64,000 bases of DNA from Saccharibacillus qingshengii (GCF_013185195.1 NZ_JAAZWC010000001.1:186001-250000); one strand, 5' to 3'; shown: positions 1 to 8,787, counted from the stretch's first letter. A program made the numbers and translations. The notes: generated by a model from the sequence alone, not told the origin.

Positions 1-2484
1 CTTGGCCATGTCCGAGAACACTTCCGACAGCCGGCGGTAAATATCCCAGTCCGAGCGGGATTCCCATAAAGGATTGACCGCCGGATTGAACGGATGGACG
101 AATGGGTGCATGTCCGTCGAGGACAAGTCCGTCTTCTCGTACCAGGTTGCCGCCGGCAGCACGATATCCGCGTACAGCGGCGTGGTCGTCATGCGGAAAT
201 CCAGCGCGACCATGAGGTCGAGCTTGCCTTCCACATCTTCGCGCCACACGATTTCTTCCGGCTTGTGTTCTTCGTTCGGCGTAGCCAGCAGCGCATCGGA
301 CGCGCCGAGCAGATGCTTCATGAAATATTCCTGGCCTTTGGCGGAGCTTGAGATCAGATTCGAACGCCAGATGAACAGCGAACGCGGGAAGTTCTCCGGA
401 GCGCCCGGATCTTCGACCGCAAAGCGCGTTTGTCCGCTGCGCACTTCTTCCGCAGCGCGCTTGACGATCTCTTCGTTGCTCTTCTGCCCGTCTTGGGCCG
501 CTTCTTCGGCGAACATGAGGCTGTTCTTGTTGAACTGCGGATACGAAGGCAGCCAGCCGAGCCGCGCGGCCAAGACGTTGTAATCGGCCGGGTGACGGTA
601 GGTGACGTCTCCGCCGGTCGGCGATTTCAGCGAATCGGTGCCGCTTTCTTCATAGCGCCATTGATCGGTCGCGAAGTAGAAGAACGAAGTTGCGTTCTGC
701 AGCCGCGCCGGTCCCTGCCAGTCTTTGGCGAAAGCAAGCGTCGACCAGCCTTCGATCGGACGGCATTTCTCCTGGCCGACGTAATGGGCCCATCCGCCGC
801 CGTTGACGCCCTGCGACGCGGTCAGCACGACCAGGTTCAGGATCGAGCGGTAAATCGTGTCGCTGTTGAACCAGTGGTTGATGCCGGCGCCCATGATAAT
901 CATGGATCGGCCGCCAGTATCGAGCGAATTCTGCGCGAACTCGCGGGCGATCTGCGTCACGACGGAGGCTTTGACGCTGGTCACTTTTTCCTGCCAGGCC
1001 GGCGTGTAGAACGATTCCGCATCGTCGTAGCCGGAAGCGTTGTACGGACTGTCGGTCCGCGCCACGCCGTATTGGCTCATCATCAGATCGTAGACGGTTG
1101 CCGCATAGCGGACCGTACCGTCGGCAAGCGTTACGGTTTTCGCCGGGATAACCCGCTTGAATGTACCGTTGCCGCCGTTGTCGAAGAATGGAAAAGCGAT
1201 CTCGATCCATTGGCCGCCGTGAGGTTCGACCGACAGCGCAGGTTCCACTTTCGTGCCGTCTTCGCGTTCGAGGATCAGATTCCACTTCTTGCCCTGCTCC
1301 CAGCGCTGGCCCATCGTGCCGTTCGGTACAAGCATCTCGCCGGATGCCTCGTCGTAAATGACCGGTTTCCAGTCGGCATGGGGTTCGTCCACCCCGAGAT
1401 CGCTCGAACGCAGGAAACGGCCGCCTTTCCAGACGTCTTCGTGGGGATCAAGCAGAATCAGGAACGGCATATCCGTGTACTGCTTCGCATAATTCAGGAA
1501 CATCGGTTCTTGGCGCTGCTGATAGAACTCGTCCAGAATCACGTGCGTCATGGCCTGCGCAAGTGCGGCGTCCGTGCCCGGATGGGGAGCAAGCCAGTTG
1601 TCGGCGAATTTGACGTTCTCCGCCAAATCGGGCGCGACGGAGACGACTTTGGTGCCTTTATAGCGGACTTCCGTCATAAAGTGGGCATCCGGCGTCCGCG
1701 TGAGCGGCACATTCGATCCCCACATCATCAGGTAGCCGGCGTTGTACCAGTCCGACGACTCCGGCACGTCCGTCTGCTCGCCCCAGATTTGCGGCGAAGC
1801 CGGCGGAAGATCCGCGTACCAGTCGTAGAAACTGAGCATCTGCCCGCCGAGCAGCGAGATGAAGCGCGCGCCGGACGCGTAGCTGACCATCGACATGGCC
1901 GGAATCGGCGTGAAGCCGGCGATCCGGTCGGGTCCGTATTTGCGGATCGTGTAGATGAGCTGGGCCGAGATCAGGTGCAGTACATCGTCCCAATTCACAC
2001 GGATATGACCGCCTTTGCCGCGGGCCTTCTTGTATTCCGAAGCTTTGGCCGGATTCTCGACAATACTGGCCCACGCTTCGATCGGGTCGGCATGTTCCTG
2101 CAGCGCCGCCTGCCACAATCTCAGCAGCTTGCCGCGCATATACGGGTATTTCACGCGCAGAGGACTGTATTCGTACCAGGAGAACGTCGCTCCCCGCGGA
2201 CAGCCTCGCGGTTCGAATTCCGGCATATCCGCTCCGCAGGACGGATAATCGATCTGCTGATTTTCCCAGGTAATGATGCCGTTCTTAACGAACACTTTCC
2301 AACTGCACGATCCGGTACAGTTGACGCCGTGTGTCGTGCGAACGACTTTGTCGTGGGACCAGCGCTGCCGGTAGACATTTTCCCACTCTCTATTTTTTTC
2401 TTCGAGGATCGACCAATTGCCGGAATAGCTCTCGACCGGTTTAAAAAAGTTGAGGCTGAATTTCTTTTTCATCGGATTCTTCAT
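1..2484 (-). CDS. narG: Respiratory nitrate reductase alpha subunit NarG, 3' end cut off by window edge
   Basis: This is the molybdenum-containing catalytic subunit that reduces nitrate to nitrite with quinol electrons at the cytoplasmic face of the membrane. The first 828 of roughly 1,230 expected codons are present and open to base 1, so narHJI should lie to the left. Residues 51-62 read THGVNCTGSCSW. With Cys95 they give the His52/Cys56/Cys60/Cys95 ligand set of the FS0 [4Fe-4S] cluster of Nar-type enzymes. The start is ATG 2484, 13 nt after an AAAGGAG; a second ATG lies four codons in at 2472. A terminator at 2589-2618 separates it from merR upstream. The molybdate transporter genes modAB lie about 2 kb upstream on the same strand. 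Confidence 0.97.
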   Translation of the reverse strand, partial: MKNPMKKKFSLNFFKPVESYSGNWSILEEKNREWENVYRQRWSHDKVVRTTHGVNCTGSCSWKVFVKNGIITWENQQIDYPSCGADMPEFEPRGCPRGATFSWYEYSPLRVKYPYMRGKLLRLWQAALQEHADPIEAWASIVENPAKASEYKKARGKGGHIRVNWDDVLHLISAQLIYTIRKYGPDRIAGFTPIPAMSMVSYASGARFISLLGGQMLSFYDWYADLPPASPQIWGEQTDVPESSDWYNAGYLMMWGSNVPLTRTPDAHFMTEVRYKGTKVVSVAPDLAENVKFADNWLAPHPGTDAALAQAMTHVILDEFYQQRQEPMFLNYAKQYTDMPFLILLDPHEDVWKGGRFLRSSDLGVDEPHADWKPVIYDEASGEMLVPNGTMGQRWEQGKKWNLILEREDGTKVEPALSVEPHGGQWIEIAFPFFDNGGNGTFKRVIPAKTVTLADGTVRYAATVYDLMMSQYGVARTDSPYNASGYDDAESFYTPAWQEKVTSVKASVVTQIAREFAQNSLDTGGRSMIIMGAGINHWFNSDTIYRSILNLVVLTASQGVNGGGWAHYVGQEKCRPIEGWSTLAFAKDWQGPARLQNATSFFYFATDQWRYEESGTDSLKSPTGGDVTYRHPADYNVLAARLGWLPSYPQFNKNSLMFAEEAAQDGQKSNEEIVKRAAEEVRSGQTRFAVEDPGAPENFPRSLFIWRSNLISSSAKGQEYFMKHLLGASDALLATPNEEHKPEEIVWREDVEGKLDLMVALDFRMTTTPLYADIVLPAATWYEKTDLSSTDMHPFVHPFNPAVNPLWESRSDWDIYRRLSEVFSDMAK

Positions 2485-2588
2485 CGGATGATCCACACTC
2501 CTTTTCGGTTACTTTTCATTATGAAAGACCGGAAGCGGGGTTCCCATTAGGGAATGTCCTATAGCGCGCGGGGAAAACCCTAAAAGGA

Positions 2589-2618
2589 AAAAGCCCTTCT
2601 CGGATAGAGAAGGGCTTT
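2589..2618 (-). terminator. Rho-independent terminator of the merR gene
   Basis: AAGCCCTTCTC pairs with GAGAAGGGCTT around a 5-nt loop. On the minus strand the stem is followed by TTTTT. It ends the merR transcript and insulates narG from it. Confidence 0.85.
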
Positions 2619-2686
2619 GATCTGTATAAAACTCGTATCGCGCACCTTATACGGGGGCGGCTAGTTTGCCAATCCCCTGCTTGCTC

Positions 2687-3103
2687 CTACGCACTTGGTG
2701 GGCCTGTGTCTTCCGCGTTCTCCTTTCCTGCTCGTTCCAATCGCTCCAAATCCCTGAAAAATCCAATCTTATAATCGATCTTTTCCAGCGAATCCTGCAG
2801 TTCTTTCATCTGTTCGACGACTTTTTCGCGGTAATTCTCCATGAATTCACGCCGCGCCGCTGCGCTCGAGGCGCTTCCGTCTTTGGGAATGTTGAACGTC
2901 TTGATATCGTTGACCGATAGCCCGAGGCGGCGAAAATACGTAATGACCTGAAACCAGGCGATATCCGAAGTCGAATAGACGCGGTAGCCGTTCTCGTCTC
3001 GCAGGATTCCGTCGATCAGCCCTTCTTTTTCGTAATAACGCAGCGCATGGACGCTCAGTCCCGTGACTTCCGACGCCTGCTTGCTCGAATAGGTATTGTC
3101 CAT
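2687..3103 (-). CDS. MerR-family transcriptional regulator
   Basis: This 138-residue regulator has an N-terminal MerR helix-turn-helix (SSKQASEVTGLSVHALRYYE, then a wing containing RDENGYRVYS). A C-terminal coiled-coil segment rich in Glu/Lys/Leu follows (about residues 75-125), where members of the family dimerise. No cysteine cluster is present for metal binding, so it resembles the multidrug/small-molecule branch or the SDR-linked MerR proteins of Bacillales. The start is ATG 3103; an in-frame upstream codon at 3178 would add a tail unlike MerR proteins. It is divergent from the epimerase gene at 3216, and the intergenic region carries a MerR-type promoter (3133-3163), so that gene is its likely target. 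Confidence 0.9.
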   Translation of the reverse strand: MDNTYSSKQASEVTGLSVHALRYYEKEGLIDGILRDENGYRVYSTSDIAWFQVITYFRRLGLSVNDIKTFNIPKDGSASSAAARREFMENYREKVVEQMKELQDSLEKIDYKIGFFRDLERLERAGKENAEDTGPPSA

Positions 3104-3132
3104 AGCCGAATCATAGCATGAAAAATCAAGCC

Positions 3133-3163
3133 TTGCTATAGAGTTCACTCTAGGGTTTACGCT
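3133..3163 (+). promoter_or_regulatory. MerR-type promoter with 19-bp spacer and central palindrome
   Basis: A -35 TTGCTA (3133-3138) and -10 TACGCT (3158-3163) are separated by 19 bp, the over-long spacing typical of MerR-activated promoters. The spacer holds the inverted repeat TAGAGT-TC-ACTCTA (3139-3152). It drives the plus-strand epimerase gene at 3216. The role of the adjacent MerR protein is inferred from position. Confidence 0.75.
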
Positions 3164-3215
3164 ATCGGTGCAGAACAAGATTCAGCCCAAACATTCATAA
3201 ACGGAGGCGGAAAAA

Positions 3216-4100
3216 ATGAAAGTATTCGTTACGGGAGCGACAGGATTTATCGGCATGGCGGTTGTACGGGAGCTGTTGGATGCGGGGCACGGCGTAATCG
3301 GGCTTTCGCGCTCGGAAAAAGGAGACGCGGCCTTGAAGCAGGCCGGCGCGGAACCTCTGCGCGGCGAACTTGGCGATTTGGACAGCCTGCGCCGTGGAGC
3401 CGAAGCGGCGGACGGCGTGATCCATCTGGCGTATCTCCACGACTTTTCGGATCTTGCGGCATCCGTCGAAGCGGATCGTCTGGCGACGGACGCGATCGGG
3501 GCGGTACTCGAAGAGTCGGGCAGCCCGTTCGTGCTGACGTCGGGCATGCTCTTGATGACACAAGGTCATCCGGCTGAGGAAGCGGACGCTCCGGCTTCGC
3601 TTGGCAGATATGCCGAACAAGCCGTATCGGAACTCAGCGAACGCGGCATCCGCTCGTCGGTCGTTCGGCTCTCGCCGACCGTGCACGGCGCAGACGATTA
3701 CGGATTCATCCGCGTCCTGGTCCAAACGGCTCGCGATAAAGGCGTCTCCGCTTACGTAGGCGACGGCTCCAACCGCTGGCCGGCCGTGCATCGCCTGGAT
3801 GCGGCCCGCTTGTTCCGTCTGGCGCTGGAATCGGCGCCGGCCGGAACGCGGCTGCACGGCGTCGGCGAATCCGCGATTGCTTTTCGCGAGATCGCCGAAG
3901 CGATCGGACGCGGCCTGAACCTGCCGACCGTCTCGATTCCGGCCGAGGAAGCGGCTGCCCATTTCGGCTGGATCGCTTTCGCCGCGACGACGGCGGATAA
4001 TCCTGCTTCGAGTACGTGGACGCAGCAGGAGCTGAACTGGCACCCGGAGCAGCCGGGGCTCATAGCGGATCTTGAAGCCGGTTATTATTTCAAGGACTGA
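3216..4100 (+). CDS. NAD(P)-dependent epimerase/dehydratase-like SDR
   Basis: This 294-residue atypical (extended) short-chain dehydrogenase has a Rossmann NAD(P)-binding motif, GATGFIG, at residues 7-13. An Asp-Leu pair near residue 50 and an HLAY segment near 70 are typical of the family. The expected Tyr-x3-Lys catalytic pair is not intact: the equivalent stretch reads RYAEQ, without lysine. Substrate and reaction cannot be read from the sequence. The start ATG 3216 follows GGAGG. The gene is monocistronic, bounded by the MerR-type promoter and a strong terminator, and is probably induced through the divergent MerR regulator. Confidence 0.88.
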   Translation: MKVFVTGATGFIGMAVVRELLDAGHGVIGLSRSEKGDAALKQAGAEPLRGELGDLDSLRRGAEAADGVIHLAYLHDFSDLAASVEADRLATDAIGAVLEESGSPFVLTSGMLLMTQGHPAEEADAPASLGRYAEQAVSELSERGIRSSVVRLSPTVHGADDYGFIRVLVQTARDKGVSAYVGDGSNRWPAVHRLDAARLFRLALESAPAGTRLHGVGESAIAFREIAEAIGRGLNLPTVSIPAEEAAAHFGWIAFAATTADNPASSTWTQQELNWHPEQPGLIADLEAGYYFKD

Positions 4101-4123
4101 TCCGCCCGATTACTTCGCGTCAA

Positions 4124-4165
4124 AAAGGCCGTTTACAGCGGAACGCTCCGCTGTAAACGGCCTTT
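4124..4165. terminator. Strong bidirectional terminator between converging genes
   Basis: A perfect 17-bp stem (AAAGGCCGTTTACAGCG and its complement) surrounds an 8-nt loop. It lies between the plus-strand epimerase and minus-strand modB. Confidence 0.9.
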
Positions 4166-4206
4166 CTTAGGTCGGATTCGCGGAACCTTCCCTGTTCATG
4201 AATCGC

Positions 4207-4893
4207 TCAGGGCTTGTCCGGCCGACGTCCCGTCAGCAGGAGCAGAACGAACGAGATGGCCACGATTGCAACCGTCCAGGCCCAAGCCGACGACAGATGC
4301 CCGGCGTCCACGGCCACGTAGATCGCCGTCGGGACCGTCTGCGTCCGTCCCGGAATATTCCCCGCGATCATCAGCGTCGCGCCGAATTCGCCGAGACTGC
4401 GGGCGAAGCCCAGCACGTAAGCGGTCTTGAGCGACGGCAGGATCAGCGGCAGCGTAATATGCCGGAATACCTGGCGCTCGTTCGCGCCGATCGAACGGCC
4501 CGCATCTTCGAGGTCGCGGTCCACCGCTTCGAAGCCTACGACCGTCGTCCGGTAGACGAGCGGGAACGCCACCACGACGGCCGCAATCACCGCCGCCCAC
4601 CAGGAGAAGATGATCGGCGAATGAAAGATTCGTTCAATCAGGGCACCAAGCCCGCTGCGTCGGCCGAGCAGCATCAGCAGCAGAAAGCCGACTACAGTCG
4701 GCGGCAGCACAAGCGGGAGCATAAACAGCGTCTCCAACACCGTTTTGCCGCGGAACCGTTCGCGCCTCGACATGCACCAGGCAGCGGCCGTGCCCAACAC
4801 GATCACGATGACGCTGGACAGCAGCGCCACTTGAAGCGACAGGCGGACCGGCGGCCAATAATCGCTTCGTCCGAACTCCGCCAGCAGGGTCAT
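4207..4893 (-). CDS. modB: Molybdate ABC transporter permease ModB
   Basis: This 228-residue inner-membrane permease of the ModABC system has about five hydrophobic spans. The binding-protein-dependent transport signature is present (EDAGRSIGANERQVFRHITL, then LGFARSLGEFGATLMIAGN). Its start ATG overlaps the modA stop as ATGA (4890-4893), so the two are probably translationally coupled. A longer reading to 5184 runs inside modA and is not real. No modC follows: after the stop comes only the terminator shared with the epimerase gene, so the ATPase must be encoded elsewhere. It probably feeds molybdenum cofactor synthesis for the neighbouring nitrate reductase. Confidence 0.95.
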   Translation of the reverse strand: MTLLAEFGRSDYWPPVRLSLQVALLSSVIVIVLGTAAAWCMSRRERFRGKTVLETLFMLPLVLPPTVVGFLLLMLLGRRSGLGALIERIFHSPIIFSWWAAVIAAVVVAFPLVYRTTVVGFEAVDRDLEDAGRSIGANERQVFRHITLPLILPSLKTAYVLGFARSLGEFGATLMIAGNIPGRTQTVPTAIYVAVDAGHLSSAWAWTVAIVAISFVLLLLTGRRPDKP

Positions 4894-5786
4894 TGCGCCG
4901 CGGAGAAGCCGAAGCCGCTCAGAACCTGCAGCGCTTCCGGCGTTTGCAGGTAGTCGTAGAATGCCAGAGCCGCTTCTTCGTGCCGGGTCGCTTGGACGAT
5001 GCCGATCGGATACAGGATCGGCGAGTAGCTGTCCGGATCGACATCGAACGCGATTTTGACTTGTTCGGAAGTGAGGGCGTCCGTCTTGTACACAAAGCCC
5101 ACGTCGGCGTTGCCGGTTTCCGTATACTGCAGCACCTGGCGGACGTCTTTGCCCTGAACGAGCCTGCCCTGCAGCGAGTCCCACAGTCCGGCGTTCGTCA
5201 GCGCTTCCTGCGCGTATTTGCCGGCCGGCACGCTGTCCGGAATTCCGATCGCGATATGCTTGATTTCGCTGCTTTTCAGATCTTCGATCTTCGAGAGAGG
5301 CGAGTCATTCGGGGCAACCGCGACCAACGTATTGGTCAGCCAGTCCGTTTCCTGCTTGGCGTCAATCAGGCCCCCGTCCAGCAGCGCCTGCATATTCCGG
5401 GAAGAAGCGGACAAGAACAGATCGGCCGGAGCCCCCTGCTCGATCTGCTGCTGAAGCGCGCCGGAAGCGCCGAAGTTGAAATCCAGTTCGACGTACGGAT
5501 GCGACGCTTCATACGTGCGCTCAATCTCTCCCAGCGCGTCGGTCAAGCTGGCGGCGGCCGAAATGGTCAGCGTGACGGGTTCGGCATCCGCTCGGTCTGC
5601 GGCTGCGGAGCTGACGGACCCGGATACCTGCCCGGCAGTTTCCGGATCGGAAGCCGCGCGTTCGACCGGCTTCGCGCCGCAGGCCGACAGGATCAGCAGC
5701 AGGGCAAGCAGCGGCAGCCATCGCACGGCTGCCTGGCCCGACGTCCGCCGGATGCCAAGGAACCGAAGAAAGGTTCGATTGTTCAT
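4890..5786 (-). CDS. modA: Molybdate-binding lipoprotein ModA
   Basis: This 298-residue periplasmic-type binding protein has a long hydrophobic signal segment (residues 23-35) ending in the lipobox LSAC, with Cys36 as the predicted lipidated residue. The ModA signature follows: ISAAASLTDALGEIE, then FNFGASGALQQQIEQGAPAD and LFLSAS, which contribute oxyanion-binding Ser and Ala backbone contacts in the family. The C-terminal YPIGIV and YLQTPEA segments also fit. ATG 5786 follows AAGGAGAGG. It is the first gene of modAB, with no ATPase gene beside it. About 260 bp upstream separate it from hemY and include a 12-bp hairpin (5945-5977). Confidence 0.95.
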   Translation of the reverse strand: MNNRTFLRFLGIRRTSGQAAVRWLPLLALLLILSACGAKPVERAASDPETAGQVSGSVSSAAADRADAEPVTLTISAAASLTDALGEIERTYEASHPYVELDFNFGASGALQQQIEQGAPADLFLSASSRNMQALLDGGLIDAKQETDWLTNTLVAVAPNDSPLSKIEDLKSSEIKHIAIGIPDSVPAGKYAQEALTNAGLWDSLQGRLVQGKDVRQVLQYTETGNADVGFVYKTDALTSEQVKIAFDVDPDSYSPILYPIGIVQATRHEEAALAFYDYLQTPEALQVLSGFGFSAAQ

Positions 5787-5944
5787 GCAAGTCCTCTCCT
5801 TTTTGCCGCGGTATCCGAAGACGTTCTCGAACGACCGGGCTGTTCACCTCATTACGTTACGATACACAATCTTTTTCGATCAGTCCAGTCGCTTGACTCT
5901 ATCCAATCAGAGGTTTACGTTCGCCTGAAATAACAATTCCGTCG

Positions 5945-5977
5945 GAGACTTCGTACACGCTTCAGGTACGAAATCTC
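5945..5977. other. 12-bp hairpin in the modA upstream region
   Basis: GAGACTTCGTAC (5945-5956) and GTACGAAATCTC (5966-5977) pair with one G-T wobble over a 9-nt loop. No U-run follows on either strand, so it is a poor intrinsic terminator. It lies between the hemY stop and the modA start, about 160 bp before modA. It could be an operator or an RNA element; its function is not evident. I see nothing else assignable in the 260-bp gap. Confidence 0.5.
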
Positions 5978-6046
5978 AAGGGGCGCAACCTTACTTTTAT
6001 CGGGGTCAAAGGACTAGTGCCTTCGAACACTCAACGGGGAGAACGG

Positions 6047-7654
6047 TTAGGAGGAAGCGGGCAGAACCGCGTCTTGTTCGTTGGCGGCCCGATCGATACC
6101 GGTGTTCGCGGCTCCAAGGCCCGGAAGCCGACGCAGCAGGATGCGTGCGGCTTCCCTTCCTCCGGCGATGCAGTCGGGAATGCCGACGCCGCCGTATCCG
6201 GCTCCGCACAGAAGAACGCCCGGCCGCTTATCTTCCAGTTCTTCGGTAATGCGCCGCATGCTGTCCACATGACCCACCGGATACTGCGGCATCGCCGACA
6301 AGCAGCGGTTGACCTGCGACCACCGGGGATCGGCATCGAGTCCCGTCAGTTCGCGCAGGTCGCGCCGGGCCTCTTCGATCAGTTCGGCATCGCTCATGGA
6401 TGTCCATTCCTGCGCACCCGAGCGGCCGATATAAGTCCGCAGCAGCGTCTGCCCTTCGGGGGCGACATGGGTCCACTTGGTCGACGACCAGGTGCAGGCC
6501 GTGATCCGTTTGCCTTCTTTGCGCGGAACGAGAAATCCGGAACGTTCGAACGAGATATTCAGGTCGGCTGTACGGTAAGCCAGCGCAATATTGGCGACCG
6601 ACACATAATCGATTCTTCGCAGCCGCGAAGAGGCTTCGATCTGTTCACCCAGCAGCCGCGCCGCTTCATAAGCGGGCACCGCGCAGATCACGCCGTCCGC
6701 ATTCAGCGTTTCCCCGCTTTGCAGCCCAATGTCATAACTTCCATTAGGCAGCCGCGTCAGCGAAGCGGCGCCGCTGCCTTGAACAAACCGCGCGCCTTGA
6801 TCCAGCAGTTTTTCTTCGAGGCGTGCGATCAATTCCGACAGGCCTCCCCGGTACGACAAAAACATGCTTTTGCCGACAGCCGCCCCTGCACCTCCCGATT
6901 TTCTGGCGCTCCGCACCGCTGAGCTTCCATCGTTGGGGCTTACGCCGCTCGTTTTTTTGGCCGTCTGCGGTTTGGGACGTCCGCCTCCGCGCGCCATGCC
7001 TTTGATCAGGCTCCCGCTGTTTGCTTCCATCGCTTTGAATTGGGGAAAAGTCGCCATGACGCTGAGCGAACGCGTATCTCCCGCATAAATGCCGGCCAGC
7101 AGCGGTTCGGTGATCTGTTCCAGCACTTCCCTACCCAGCCGCCGTTCGATAAAATCGCCCAGCGCTTCGTCTTCGCCGATCCGGCGCGCCGGTTTGAAGA
7201 AATCCAAAGCCGCACGCAGTTTGCCAAGCGGCGAGATCAATCCCGTGCGGATAAAAGGACTTAATTTCGTCGGAATGCCCAGAATAAATCCCATCGGCAT
7301 CGGATGCATCCGGCCTTTGTGGAGGATGTAGCTGGTCTTGGCATCGGGGTTGGTCGGCATCAGGCGTTCGGTCAGGCCAAGTTCGTCCGTCAATTCCATA
7401 ATGGCGGGCTTGCGCGCAAGAAACGCATCGGGCCCTTTTTCGATCAGGAATCCGTCTTTTCGCTGCGTCTGCAGCCGTCCGCCGAGGCGATTATCCGCTT
7501 CGACTACCGTAATCTCAAGGGAAATCCCTTGCTGCACCGCTTCTTTTTGCAGATAATACGCCGCACTTAGACCGCTGATGCCTCCGCCGAGTATCACGAC
7601 TTTCCGGTCGGATCCGACTGCTTTTCCGGGCGACGGCAGGGTTTGCTTGTTCAT
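6047..7654 (-). CDS. hemY: Protoporphyrinogen/coproporphyrinogen III oxidase (HemY/CgoX type)
   Basis: This 535-residue FAD enzyme of late heme synthesis would, in Gram-positive bacteria, oxidise coproporphyrinogen III to coproporphyrin III. The N-terminal FAD Rossmann motif GGGISG lies at residues 23-28, followed by the family segment VVEADNRLGGR (50-60) and FLIEKGPDAFLA. The C-terminal FAD-contacting stretch is LLCGAGYGGVGIPDCIAGGR. It is about 60 residues longer than Bacillus HemY. Most of the excess is a low-complexity Gly/Ser/Lys-rich insert at about residues 222-262. Its ATG overlaps the stop of the radical SAM gene as ATGA (7651-7654), so it is third in a ywiC - radical SAM - hemY operon. 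Confidence 0.93.
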   Translation of the reverse strand: MNKQTLPSPGKAVGSDRKVVILGGGISGLSAAYYLQKEAVQQGISLEITVVEADNRLGGRLQTQRKDGFLIEKGPDAFLARKPAIMELTDELGLTERLMPTNPDAKTSYILHKGRMHPMPMGFILGIPTKLSPFIRTGLISPLGKLRAALDFFKPARRIGEDEALGDFIERRLGREVLEQITEPLLAGIYAGDTRSLSVMATFPQFKAMEANSGSLIKGMARGGGRPKPQTAKKTSGVSPNDGSSAVRSARKSGGAGAAVGKSMFLSYRGGLSELIARLEEKLLDQGARFVQGSGAASLTRLPNGSYDIGLQSGETLNADGVICAVPAYEAARLLGEQIEASSRLRRIDYVSVANIALAYRTADLNISFERSGFLVPRKEGKRITACTWSSTKWTHVAPEGQTLLRTYIGRSGAQEWTSMSDAELIEEARRDLRELTGLDADPRWSQVNRCLSAMPQYPVGHVDSMRRITEELEDKRPGVLLCGAGYGGVGIPDCIAGGREAARILLRRLPGLGAANTGIDRAANEQDAVLPASS

Positions 7655-8787
7655 GTTTCCTGTTCTCCTCTCCAAACTTGCGGAATATAAGCGCAAACGG
7701 GATCGCTTGCCAGATAATCGCCGGTGACCGCGTAAGCACGGGCTCTCGATCCTCCGCAGAGCCGCTTGTACTCGCAGACTCCGCATTTGCCTTTGAGCTG
7801 TGACTTGTCGCGCAAATTCCGCATGATATCGGATTCCCGATAGATGTCTTCCAGCGCTTGTTCGCGTACATTGCCGCATCGAAGAGGCAGGAATCCGCTC
7901 GGATACACATCCCCTACATGGCTGATAAAAAGAAATCCGTCGCCGTCGTTCACGCCTTTGGGGGCGCGTCCGAGAACGTCGGTACGTTTGAATCCCGGCG
8001 GTGCCGTTTTCGGGAGATCGGAAAGCTTCTGCGAAGCGGTGTGCGTCTTCTCCTGCGCCATCTGCGTCGCCACTCTGCGGTAATGCGGCGCCTCCGTCGC
8101 TTTTACACCGTACGGCATGCGCTGCCCCGTTTCATAAAGCCATCTCAAGACGGCTTCGTGCTCGTCGGCGTCAATCATATCTTTTTGTGCGGCCCGGCCG
8201 GTCGGAACAAGAAAAAAGAGACTCCACAGCACGGCTCCCATTTGTTTGACGCGCTCCGCAATCGCCTGCAGATCCTGCAAATTGTAACGGGAGACGGTTG
8301 TATTGATCTGAATCGGAATGCCGAGCTCCTGCAGATAGCCGATTCCGCGCAGCGTCGTGTCGAACGATCCCGGCGTTCCCCGGAAATGATCGTGAATTTC
8401 GGCACAAGAACCGTCAAGACTGAACGCCCAGCGCGACAAACCGACTTCTTTCGCTTTTTCGACAGCGGAATGGGTCACCCGGGGCGTAGCGCTTGGCGTC
8501 ATGGATACCGACAGCCCTTTCTCTTCGATCGCATACCGCGCCAATTCGAACAGATCGGGTCGCATAAGCGGGTCGCCTCCCGTAAAAACCAGCAGCGGAG
8601 GGTTCATCAGCGCGATCCGGTCGATCAGCGCTTTGCCTTCTTCCGGCGACAGCTGATTCGGATCGGCCCGGTACTGCGCTTCGGCCCGGCAGTGCAGACA
8701 TTTGAGTGCGCAGGCCCGGGTCACTTCCCAGATCACGATAAACGGATTGACCGAGTAATCTTGCGGGGGAACAGCCGGTCTATTCAT
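7651..8787 (-). CDS. Radical SAM/SPASM protein, probable heme-linked maturase
   Basis: This 378-residue protein has the radical SAM cluster motif C26-x3-C30-x2-C33 (CALKCLHC), the GGDP motif that contacts SAM, and a C-terminal SPASM-type cysteine set (CGVCEYKRLCGG and a final DPVCAY) for an auxiliary Fe-S cluster. It resembles the radical SAM family named TIGR04053 and, more distantly, NirJ/AhbD proteins that modify heme side chains. The match is from memory, not a search. ATG 8787 has AGGAG upstream, 39 nt after ywiC; a non-ATG start at 8826 would be longer. Its stop overlaps the hemY start, so a role in heme or modified-tetrapyrrole synthesis is inferred. The substrate is unknown. Confidence 0.88.
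   Translation of the reverse strand: MNRPAVPPQDYSVNPFIVIWEVTRACALKCLHCRAEAQYRADPNQLSPEEGKALIDRIALMNPPLLVFTGGDPLMRPDLFELARYAIEEKGLSVSMTPSATPRVTHSAVEKAKEVGLSRWAFSLDGSCAEIHDHFRGTPGSFDTTLRGIGYLQELGIPIQINTTVSRYNLQDLQAIAERVKQMGAVLWSLFFLVPTGRAAQKDMIDADEHEAVLRWLYETGQRMPYGVKATEAPHYRRVATQMAQEKTHTASQKLSDLPKTAPPGFKRTDVLGRAPKGVNDGDGFLFISHVGDVYPSGFLPLRCGNVREQALEDIYRESDIMRNLRDKSQLKGKCGVCEYKRLCGGSRARAYAVTGDYLASDPVCAYIPQVWRGEQET

Noticed and set aside
430-2550. 706-residue open reading frame on the plus strand
   Set aside because: It is antisense to narG, Arg/His-rich with no recognisable domain, and arises from codon bias. NarG on the minus strand is unmistakable.
4207-5184. 325-residue version of ModB starting inside modA
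   Set aside because: The extra N-terminal part lies antiphase within modA; the ATGA overlap start at 4893 gives the normal ModB length.
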